A program made the position numbers and the translations under genes. Under the pieces are notes generated by a model. It had not been told where the DNA came from. It saw nothing but the letters and a program-made list of their open reading frames with translations, and ran no database searches. Positions 11,901-23,900 of a stretch of 64,000 nucleotides of DNA are shown one piece after another (within the stretch, counting starts at the first letter, position 1; each line of letters starts with the position of its first letter). The stretch comes from Eupeodes corollae (Eukaryota > Arthropoda > Insecta > Diptera > Syrphidae), in the NCBI RefSeq assembly GCF_945859685.1, contig NC_079148.1, forward strand, positions 43,349,946 to 43,413,945, read 5' to 3'.

Positions 11901-14900
11901 ATTTTGGTTAACCCTAAATATCTGACGATTCAATGACGCTAGAGACTTGTTTAAAATTTGATCTCATATATTGTAACGTGATACCAAACCAGTATATTCC
12001 TATAAAAAAATTCAATTGACGGGTTTTTATAAGTCAAAAACACTGAAAAAAAAATTGTCGCCTCGAATAATTTAAGAATAAAAAATGATTTAATTTCCAA
12101 AACAATTTTGTGCAACCAATTTTCAACATCCGGAATTTTTTTTTTCCAAAAAATAAAAACCAAAAAAAAACACAATACTAAAACTTGGTAAAAAATTACT
12201 CTGGACTCAAATAGCTTTTCAAAAATTAAATTCAAACTTTTTTTATTTCGCAAAAAATATTGTTTTTGATATTTAGTAGTTATTTTTTTAAAAATCCAAC
12301 AGTCCGTTTTTTCATTAAAAAAATAGCACTCAAATTTGGTAAAAATTGATGTTCAGTTCTTGATATCTCTTAAATTAATTTCACTTATCCAATTTGTAAC
12401 AATTTAAGAAATGTTATTAAAATTGGTAAAAATTTGTTTTCGTCTAAAAATCTATTTAACAAAACTGTAATACCCGTAGCTTGATGGTTAGTGCGTTGGA
12501 CTGTCATGCAAGAGGTCTTGCTTTCAATCCCTGCCTTTGCCACCTTACTTTTTTTCACTTGTACTCCCTCTTGACAAATCGCACTCAGGAATGGTTAGGA
12601 GTTGTAAGTCACTAGGCCAAGGTTCTTTGTGGACTGTTGCGCCACCTAATTTATTTATTTAGATTTTCAAACTAAACTATTACATTATATGAATAATATT
12701 TTTGGTAATTTTAATTTTTTTTAGTATTATTTAACTTTTTTAACCCAACACGAAAACCTAAAAACTTTTGAGCAAGACAGATCGACAGACGGGATGAGAA
12801 GTTATCAGTGGGGGTCGCTTCCCAGCTTTTTTTTTATTAGTTTTATTATTTGAGTTATGTGGTTTAGGACAAAAAGAAGATCTATCAGGACATTTTGTGC
12901 CTGAGTCAATTTTAAATGTTTCGTTATATTAAATTTTATATAAGAATACCTTGAGCTGGGTTTTCTATCTGTAGGTTCTAGTTTAAAAAAAAGAGCATTC
13001 CTGAGAAAAAATCATTTCTAAGATCTTAAATAGATTTTGTAGCATTTATAAAGAACTTATCTTGCACATGACTAATTAGGTTTGTAAGGTTCCTTGGTTT
13101 TTACTTGTCAACTTTTTAAGAGCTAACTTCTGAAAACATGAGAACTGCCCAAAAAATAAGCTATTCAAAACGAAAGTTCTGAATGGAAAACTCTATACTT
13201 AATACAAAAATTAGCATATTCCTTGATCCGTATACGTTTAGAAAAAAGTATTGAAGTACCTAAATTAAACAAAATTTCTATACTGGGAGTTTAAATTTGA
13301 ACGTATATAGGCAAGTAAACAGTTTTTTTAAAGGTATAGAATTTTAGTTGGAATGAAACAGAGACGACTATTTATTGTAAATTGACATGAAATTTACTTT
13401 ATTCAAAAGATCATCTTCTGGCATTATAATTTAAACATGATTTCTCTTACAAGATCGCCATGGCCGCCTCAGAAGTAGTAGTTTAATCTGAAGATAAAAG
13501 TTTGGATAACTCTTAAAAGATCGTTAAATCTCAAGATCTTGGAGGATAATTCCACCAATTATTAGATAAAGTACACCAAACAGTCAGTTTTTGTGGATGG
13601 GAAAGTTTCTCAACATAAACTTGATGTTTATAATCACTTTAAATACGACATTTTATTTGATTAGCTTCATCGCTTAACAATGTTCGATTTATTTAAAATA
13701 AGAATCATGAGTTTCAAAATAAATCTTCTTAATTTGGAAGCCTTGTTCAGGCGCAAGTCTATTAATGTGGAAATGCCAAAAAAAACCTTAAATAGATCAC
13801 TAAGAAGCTGACAAATTGATAACTAGTTAAAAAAATATTAATAACCTCAACCGTTACAAAAATGATAGTCTGAACCCGATTCTTGGAAGTCGTCATAGTA
13901 TTTTTTATATTTGATATCTTTAACATGACTTTAACTTTTTTACCCGTAACTTCAACAACAGAAACTACTTATGCTTTATTTATTTTTTAACCACTCCAAT
14001 AAAAATTTTAAGTATATTACAAATCTGTTCATGTATACTCTTAGCTTCGATAAAATCATTTAATTGGCTCAGTACATAATTTATTAACACTTTTTCCTTT
14101 TTTTTTGCTGAAGTAAGCAATCACTTGGTTTACAACAATGAACCTTTATTAAGACATTAAAAAACTTAGCTTACACTTGAATATTATAGAATTGCTTTTG
14201 ATTGACAAAATTACTGGATACTAACTTATTTAATTAAAATTAATTTTATCCTTGCACTTATTAATCAACGAGTGTAAATAATAATTTTTGGTGTTAATTT
14301 GATTATTTTCTGTTCTCATGAAATTGAATTATGTTCTGCCGACTACAAATCAGTCAAGCAACCTTCATATGTGCATACTGAACCCCCCTTGAATGGAGTT
14401 TCTTCAGTTAAATGTTTTAAATGGAAAAATTGATGTTTTCCGAAGAACCTAGTCCTTGATAGTAAGTCCTAAAAAAAAATACTTCATTTTTTTAGGAATC
14501 CGAGTGCCTTGCTTATTTCTTCAGTTTTCTTGTTAACATGTATTGCTGTGTCCAGCTGTGTTAAAACTTAAATAAGGTTTTTGATAAACAACAATTTTGT
14601 CCAGAAAGCGCTACAGAAATGTAAATTTTCAATATTTTGTGATCATAAGTAATAGAAATTTTGTAGTACATTTTTTTAGGAAATATTTAAACAATTTTAA
14701 GAAAGCCATAAATGTTAAGATGTTCAAAATATATTCTAAAATCAATTTAACATTGTATGTAGTTTTGTTTTTGCACTTTCTATCACTTCATATATCAACT
14801 AAAGGTAATTCAAATTGGTACACTGGAGCGTATACGTACTTTTTGTTTATGGGAGAATGAGAATGAATGAGAATGCCCTAAACAAATTTCAAAAAATGTA

Positions 14901-17900
14901 GAATGTTGCAGAAAGAATAATTTGGCCGAGACTATTTTTAGGATCAAAATTATTCATTGTTTTATGTTGATTTGAAAATTATTGTCTTGTTAAATCATTT
15001 TTAAACTTCCGAAAATGGGTTTAACTTAAAAAGTTCAGCGTTGTGTAATTTTGGTATTAATGTTACAACTTTTATTTGAGATTTACAATTTATGAACGAA
15101 CACAAACTTTTCTTAAATCAGATAGTGAAACAAAATTTCAAGATCTATTTTTTGAACTTTCTCTTCTTTGATTATTAACTCAATCTTAATCTCCAGTTCA
15201 GTTTATTCTTTACGAAACAAGACCTTCCTTGTAATATAATGCAGTTTGTAAAAATTAGGTTCTTTGAGCTTGAAACGGTGCTTAAATATGTCTGAATTAT
15301 TGTCAATAAAACAAGTTTCGATTAATTTTTAATCAATCAAAAATAATCTATATAAAATATGCATACGGTATAGAAAAAGTGGAAACAAGAAGCATGAAGT
15401 TGTTCTCCAATTTACGTATTATATGAAAAATCTTTTCAAACAACAAATCAATATAAAAATTAAATTTTATTGTGTAAAATTTAAACTGAAGCATGCATCA
15501 ATTATACTGTATTTGGTTTAAAAACATGCAAATTCAATTTTGTATTGATTCATGAATTATCTTTATGTTAATATTTACTCCACTGTATCGCAAATTAAAT
15601 TGAAAAATTAATTTAATTTCAATATTAAATTGCATTTAGCCAAATGAATCACTCTGTTATAATAATCACCACGCAAATACAAGCTAAATAATATGAATAT
15701 AAAATTTTCACCACAATAATAATTCATAAATTAAATTTTGTTTTTATTTAAACTTTGAGTAAAACAAAAAAATTAAAAACAAGGGAAACAAATTAATTCA
15801 AATTAAAATCAAAACAAAATAAAACACCAAGCCATCCAGCCACCAAGCGAATCCAGAATCCAGACAAATAAAAATAATGATGATGATGATTATGATGAAG
15901 TTGGCCTGATGATGGAAAATTGAGAACTATTTTTCCATGTCGGTTAGTGCGGGCGGGTTTGGCGGCGCGAGTGGCATAGCCAGGCCAGCCGAGCCAGGCC
16001 AGGCCAAGCCAATACGTGACAGTCGCTGAAAACCACCGCCAACATGAGTTCGTGCCTTCGTGTCACTTGGCTCTATGTGGCACAGAGGTTATTACCAATG
16101 CAAAATATGAGAGATATCCCTGATGTCCTTGAAAAAACAATTGAATAAAGATTGGCAATGAAACGTGCATTATGTAGACATAGAAGCAACAAACACACAT
16201 AGCATATAGCACTGCAACATCAGCGGCATCATTAGCATTCTCTGGACTCGGACTGACTCTTAATGCTGCTGACACGTTGCAATATTTTAGCTTATCGTTA
16301 TAATGTTGCTGATGATTTTATTTTTCATACTAAAAAATATTGTGTTATGTGGTTGGGTTTTAGTTTTAGTTGATGGTATTTTAAATATGGAAAATTTTAA
16401 TTGGGCATACATAGTTTTTAAAATGAACATCAAACTCAAGTTTTTAGAATGCAGGTTTTTATTGTATTGCTTTTGTTTTTGTTTCATTTAAGACTGATTT
16501 GTATGGACAGAATATACTGAACATCACGCATCCAGATGACCAAGCGATGTTGCGGCGTCAATTGATACCAACAGATTTGGAAAATTTATTTGATGTTCAG
16601 CCGGAAGATGAAAATGGTGAACCAAGGCCGAGGACGAGTGAGGAGGAGGAGATGATCGATAGGCAGTTGAAAGCTGACACAAGGAGTTTTACTATAAGGT
16701 ATGTATAAAGGAATTATAAAGATCTTATTTGTTATGTATCAAAGACATAAAACATTATTTTGCAACAATTCTCCAGAAAAAGCGAAAAAAGATTATTTTT
16801 AATAATTTCTAATTGAAAATCGTTGATTTAACTTGCATCAATGTTAAATTCATCATGCAATGTTTTCAATGTCTTTGGTTGCAATTTTAAAATTAATTTA
16901 ATGCAGTACCCTAAAAATAGTGTAATGGTTTATAATTTGTCGTTAAGTATTCTTGAATAAGTTTCAACGGTTCCAAATTTGTGTTTCTATGTTTTCTTTA
17001 TTTTTTATCACTTGATATTCTAGCAAGATACATTCCTCCCTTAAAAAAGAGTTTAAAAGTTTTTAAGGAATGTGCTGAAAAAAAGTAGTGATAGTTTTAA
17101 ACTCATCGCACAATATTTTCTGCTGAAAAAACAACTAGAATCTAATACAGTACTCTCCAAAAAATGTTCGAAGTTTGAAGGGTTATAGTTAACTATTATT
17201 CGGTCATGTATTACTTGGGAAAGTTTCAGTATTTCGCATTTTCTATGTTTTTGGTTCTCATTGTTAGTTAATTCAATGGAATCTGCTTACCACTCGAAAA
17301 TATTATGTTCACTGGCTGAAAAACTATCCGCTTTACTAAATTATGAAAATTTCAAGTTTTTCGTTCAATGTTTTCTATGTTTTTGGTATTTTTGATAACC
17401 TTAAATCAACTTAGCCAATCATAATCCCCACTTCCAAAAAATAAAAATGGATTAAAAGTCTGACTAATACCTAATAATAATTTGCTGTCAATTGTTATAA
17501 CTTTAAATTGATGTTGAATGTTTTCTATGTTTTTTAAGTGCTTCGTTAACTGGGCTATGTGGTCTTGTCAAAAACTTTTATAATTTAAAATTAATCACAA
17601 AGTATTTTTGACTTAACGTCAATCAAAGCACATTTGAAAAATCAAATTGATTTCAATTTCTACTCTTATTTATGTTTTCTGTGTTCTTATGAGAAGTTTC
17701 TTTTGCAGTTTTATATAAAATATATTTTAGCAATTCAAAAACAACACATATCAGGCCGGCAGTTTAATTGACAGTTCTGCTGTTTACCTTGTGATATTTG
17801 ACATTAAATTTGACATTACCGTCAAAGCATTGAACTGCTGCTGACTTTGAAATGTCATTTTAGACATGACATGCAAAGCAGGTCAATTATTGTGTACAAT

Positions 17901-20900
17901 TAAATTGTCTCCCTCCCGAAACTTGTATAATTGTTATTCGTGCTAAGAGAAAATAAGTCCATTTAAGAAAGCGTAAATTGACAAATTTGTATCAATTAAT
18001 CATACAACCTTATGCTTATTTGAAAGTATTATGCTGTTCAGTATACAGTTGAGTGGTAAGGCTTCAAGCATGCCGTACTCAATTATTTTTATTAAATTAA
18101 TTCTTATGCAAAACTATTTAAAAATCAAGAGAACTTATAATTTTTTTTAATAAAAAACATCAAACAAAAGACAAAAGGTCAAGGTTAAATTTTTAGGATT
18201 CAACATTTTACAGCGGCAAATAATTTCAACCCTTAAAACTATTTCACTTAGTATTTCATACGAATTTAAATTAACATCCCTTAAATTAAGTACTCTTAGG
18301 TAAACAAGTTTTGGGGAATGGCTCAGCATTATATTTTCGCTCACTGGGAAAGCCAAAAAAGTGTAAGTCTAATTGAAAATTAAGTTTTAGGAGGGGTCAT
18401 AAAATGTTCCCTTCCCAGTCAATTTCTTTCAGGTTTTCCTTTCCAACATGGGTTTCAAAATTTCAACAAAAAATTAAGTTTTGTTTCATCATTATGTGTT
18501 TCAAGTTCCCGGTTAAACATAATTACCTACATACAGCAAAAGATGATAAGTCTTATATTAATTCAATCATCACTCTTCACTTTTTAAGTTAAGAGTGTTT
18601 TTTTACAGTTTCCTAATTGCTGTTGTTAGTTGAGAAAAAACAAGGAAAACAATACGTCCTTGAAAACAAGTTTCGATAGAAACTACAGGCTTCGGTGTTG
18701 ATGATTTTTTTTTCTAGGAAAAGTTTCTTATTGTGATAACTACGCTGAAACATGGACATTAATATATTAGCTTAGCAATGAAAAATCCTGATATTATAAC
18801 GAAGACTTTAGACCAAGGTGAAGCTCTTGGTGCTCTTCAAGGTTGTTCTTAAGAAAACATGAAACTTTAACGAGAATTTGTTTTGAAAGTTTTTGATAAA
18901 TATTTTTATGTGTAGCTGCTTTTTTATATGAGTGCATTAATAAATTAAGTAAGTAGGATTACTGTGGAAATTTCCTTAACCACTAAGTTATCCGGTTGAT
19001 GTTACACTAGGTCATCTACCTAATATTAATCTTAGATTGTTTGATGGGACTGGAATGTAGGTTCAATGCCAAAAGTGGCATTCATAAGCAAATAGAAAGG
19101 TGGATCAGTGTAATTAATTTACATAGCTAGATCTACTTGCTAACTTAACTGTCAAAACAAACACCGAAGATAATTTCTAATAACTAATTTTAATATTTAA
19201 AGCAGAGTAGTTGTGAATATTGGATACAAAAAAATGATTGCATAATTTTAACTTCGTTTTTCAAGCTGGGAAATATTTTGTCTATTGTCCAAATAATTAC
19301 TCGTAAGTTATAAAATTTTATTATTGGAATGCAGACAAAATCTTGTATTGTACAGTGGTACGAGCGAAACGATTTTGCAAAGGTATTATAATATCTGTAA
19401 CCAATCCAGTGTCTTCAAAATTTTGCCAATTGTCAATTGCTTGCGTAGTTGGACGATTATGTAAACCATAATCCCCTCTTAGGGCACGACATGTTACTGT
19501 GGCAGAATCACCATTTGCGTAAATGTCAGACTTTCAACTAAAAACAAATTGGTTTAACTACTTTTTTTGATAGACGTCAAAATCCAGCCCTATACTTTCG
19601 AAACCGCAAAATGGATAAGCCGATATTTTTATGTAGACACAAATTTTATGAAAACATTTTTTGTTTGAAAATAAAAACAGCAAAAGTGCTGATGAGGAAT
19701 TGTTTTAAAAAAATTAAATGTTTTGTTTTGATCTGAATTTTGAGTTTGAACATTTTTTTTTTTGAGTTTGAATGTTGTGTCCTAAGATAAACTATCAGTT
19801 ATATTACAGACAAAAGAAAACTGACGTTTAGAGGTGTAAAAAACGATTCAAAAACGAATTACAACTAAAAAACTGTGGACAAATTTCGGTCATAGATAGT
19901 AAAACCTGGTAACTGCACCAAAAAATCTTTAAGGTTACTAAGAAGAATTTCCTTGCTCCTTGTCGAACAATTGTTAAAAAATTTTGCTTTTGTGGCACTC
20001 TAACTATGTGATGAATTGAAGCCATTTGAGACTGAGATTATTTCTTCCGTAGCCCATAGACATTACACCGTATATTGCATACAAATTGAAGTCTTTCGGT
20101 TTTTAAATGTCTATTAGCACAAGAAGTTATTACGACCAATCACCAAAAACGCCGGGGTCACAAGCTTGTTGATTTGGTTCTTGAAATAAATGTTCAAGGA
20201 AGTTTGGATCTTAATCAAAACTCATCTGCTGTCATATTTTGTTCAATATAGTTGGAGGCGTATCCATTATAACCGAGCGTTTAAATGTTTGGCGCATTCT
20301 GGGGCAGGATATGACGGTGTGATGAGACCTTACTTTATGATTTATTTTCAAAATGACGAAGGTACATGTCACATAAACAACAAAACCTTCACAATTTTGC
20401 ATGAAAAGTTTTCTGATCGTGTAATTTTTCAAAAAAAAGGTCACAAGTGTCTACCACGTTTACAAAAATAAATAAACATTTGGATTCGTGTAACAGCTCA
20501 TGACTTTCATGTTAATTGAGTTAAAATTCTGACCAAATCTTCTATTTCTTGTGGCAACAGATTATGACAATATTTATATGTATATTGATCTCATTTCTCC
20601 CAACTCCTTATTGTCTCACTTTTAAGATCCTGATTCAAGACTGTCTATTTTCTATTACGAAATGTAAAATAAATCTATATAAAAAAAATATGTCTATTTG
20701 AGATCCTTCGAAAGTAATCATATCTCCCTAAAGTATTAATCAAAATCTTCGAAAAGTCTTTTACTACTTACTTCACGTCCAACATGTCTCGTAAAACTAA
20801 TATAAGTTTCATCCCATGTAATTCCAGTAACGAAATCCCATTAAGTTAAAATAAAATACAAAACTGAAAAATAAATAAACAATGCACATGACGTGCAATT

Positions 20901-23900
20901 ATCCCCTTTCAGGATCTGCCAATCCAAATCCCAGCTCTTTGGCCAAGTGCTAGTGCTAGTCCTAGTGCAGGACATTTTTGTATTTTTATTTTTTGTTTGC
21001 ATTTACAAACTAACATCATTTTATCGTCCTTCGTCCACTTCGCGTTGGTCGTTATCCTCGGCCGTCGGTCGTCATCAAATGCAATGTTGATACACTTACA
21101 TTATTTTTTACATTGTAATGTTGTTTCCTGACTACATACCTACCTACAACTTTCTATCTATATACTTATTTTTTTTTTTATTTTTTATTAAACAACAGAT
21201 TGGCACGAGCTGGTCCCCGCACCGAGCCGACAACCTATGAAGTTGTACGTATCGATGGTTGTTTCCGACGGGCAGACGCAGCGCCACGTGGTGTAAAATG
21301 TAGTAATTTTCCATCTGGCTTGCAGCTGATACGAAGGGCTAGAGGGCGAGACGACAACATACCTCTTCACAGTATTAGTGGCAATGATATTGTAAGTCTA
21401 CCTACACATATATTTCTGTCAGAAGGATTGTTTTTTAAAGGAAAAATAAAATAACAAGGATTTTCTTTATTTATATTTGCTTCAGGTCCTTGTTGGAATG
21501 GTGCGATTGATACGTCCACCAAAACTAAACACCCGCATTATGGAGGCGAATTCGTTTGAATATCAAACCCGCCATCTTATCGATGGACGCATCATTGACT
21601 GTGATCAAAGGATTGGCCTTGTGGCTGGCTATATGAAGGGTGAAGTGACTGGATTAAGTCCGTTCACTTTTATGCATCAGGACGACGTGCGATGGGTTAT
21701 TGTGGCGTTAAGACAGAGTAAGTTCAGTAAAAATTAAAAAAAAATCCAAGCATTATATTATATTTATGTATTTTCTCACAGTGTACGATTGCAAGAGTGA
21801 CTATGGGGAATCCTGCTATCGCCTCCTCACTCGCAACAACCGATTCATCTATCTTCAAACTAAAGGCTTCTTAGAAATAGACAAAGAAACAAATAAGGTT
21901 CATTCGTTTGTGTGCATCAATACACTGGTCAGCGACGAGGAGGGACGACGTCGTGTCCAAGAAATGAAAAACAAATTCTCTCTCATCATCAATACGAAAA
22001 TCCCTCTCTCATCGTCGCTGGACATACCCGCCTCTGAAAATCCCCAACAATTGGAAAAGGCAGTCCTGTGTCTAATTCAGAATCTGCAAAAAAATGGCGA
22101 TGACGATGAGAATGATGCCTCAACATCAAACACCCATCATCATGACTCCCACAAAGATTCTAGTCAAATAGCAAGTGGCATGAGTCCGGCAGCGGTGAGA
22201 GCTGCTTCCAGTTGTTCGATACGTTCAACGAAAACTCCGCCACTTGCACTGATCCCACCCGAAGCAGAAACAGTCAAGTCATCGATATCGAAGAGTGTGG
22301 ATGTAGTGGCGAAGAACATCCGCAGTGCTCGGAGTATGCAAAGCCCGCAATCGTGTGGAGCGGCCTCACCCATGTCACCTGTTGTCAATCGGGATGAAAC
22401 GTCGAGTGATTCGACTAGCACCAATGGCTCGGGAGTGCAAAATCGTCCGTCTGTCCTTCAACGCATTAGCAGTGTGAAACACGACGAACCACCATCGACC
22501 ACTGTCAAAGTCAAGGAAGAATGCTTCCACAGTCCACAGAGTCGGGTGCCGCCCTTACCAAATAGCACTTGCAACTGCTTCTACGAAACAGGCGGTCCTC
22601 GGAATGACTGCATCTCGTGTCAGGAATTCGCTCTTATCACCTCACCACCACCCACAGCAGAAGTTCCACTGCCGCGGCAATTTCGGTCGCCGAGTTCGTC
22701 TTCGGTGTTAAAACGTACACATTCTGAAAGTTCGTCCGATGGTAGATTGTCTCCGTTGGCCGATGCCGAAGACCAAAATCAGCGGACAACAGAATCTCCA
22801 AAGAGAAGATTAATTTACAATGAGACCGCTGGCAAAGGTGAGAGGTGAAGCAAATATTTTGAACAATTCTTGTATCGATCTAATTTGGGATTTTCTTTTT
22901 TCTTTCTACAGAAATACGCCAGGTGATCTCAAATTCCTTTCAACAAATAAATCGTTCCCTTAATCATATAGAGAGTGCCACGACGGAGCTAAGGGGTCAG
23001 TGCAATAATTTTACCCTACCAAATACCGATTTAAAGCTGAATGAAATTTTTGTAAGTACAAAACAAAAGCTATAAAATGCAAATTATAGTTTTACTTTAA
23101 ATTAAGAGAATCGAGTTCTTTTATATTTTTTTTGGATCCTAAAAAATCAAAAAAGTGGCAAAAAGAGAGATAGATAAAGAGAAAACAATTTTGTGCGTCA
23201 GATTTTTAAAGACTTTTCTCTTTTATTGATTTCCATTTTTCAAAAATGTTTCATCAAGAGAGTTAATTTCATTCAAAAGAGTTCAAATTTAAACCTGACA
23301 AATATTTTTGTAGTACTCGTAGTCGTAGCGTGATGGTTAATGTGTGGGAGCAAAATGCCAGAGGTCTTGGGGCCAATTCCTGATTGTGCTATCTAAAGTC
23401 TTTTTTTTTCCCGGACACTGCCTCTTGCGAACAATTGATAAATTCTCTAAGAGTAATACTTGTGATGAAAAATGTATTCTCAAACTATCCGTTCGGATTT
23501 GGCTTAAAACTGTCGGTCCCCTCCATCTTTGACAAGATCACTCGTACACGGGAATGGTTGAAGGTTGTAAGTCACTAGTCCCTTGTTCTCAACTGACTTT
23601 TGCGCCACCCAATTTATTTTGTTTAGAGTTCTTCATTTAACGGTGCAATTTAATAAACTAAAGAAAAAGAGTAATTCTCTTTCTTACGAGTAAGCATGCA
23701 TACAAAATGAAGGAAATAATTAAAGGAAAAGAGAACTCTGTGGTTTTATATCGTTTCTCTTTCATATTTTAAAGAAATTATAATTTAAAACATTAAGCTC
23801 ACTTTTTAAATTTAAATTTATAATCCAAATACGATTTTATTTTTAAGTAAACCGGTCGAGCTTTTAACAGAAGTTAGATTAATGTCATTTAAGTGACATA

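Larger units (their letters stand above)
6204..16492 (+). other. gce intron of 10.3 kb, colonised by old repeats
   Basis: The intron runs from GTAAGAATAA at 6204 to an acceptor with a T-rich tract (CATTTAAG, ending 16492). It contains a GCCCAAA-motif repeat (7.8-8.45 kb), a LINE fragment (9.05-9.87 kb), a foldback element with a SINE inside it (11.6-12.83 kb), a mariner-like scrap (about 13.55 kb) and a GC-rich patch (15.83-16.03 kb). The remainder (6.2-7.7, 9.9-11.6, 12.85-15.8 kb) is AT-rich with no recognisable exon; 10,980-11,060 is a GTG/GGT-rich simple stretch. Confidence 0.85.
16699..21198 (+). other. gce intron of 4.5 kb
   Basis: Donor GTATGTATAA is at 16699 and acceptor AAACAACAG ends at 21198. 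It holds a degenerate tandem array (16.85-17.70 kb) and two mariner-like scraps (19.3-19.6 and 20.2-20.5 kb). A patch at 20.9-21.1 kb with CTAGTGCTAGTCCTAGTGC-type simple repetition precedes the next exon. No additional exon is recognised. Confidence 0.85.

Noticed and set aside
12472..12560. A functional tRNA gene
   Set aside because: The A- and B-box-like motifs are present, but no acceptor stem or cloverleaf could be paired, and the sequence repeats as a SINE.
22164..22424. 86-codon minus frame and overlapping plus frames inside the large gce exon
   Set aside because: They are shadows of a well-supported coding exon with matching splice phases.
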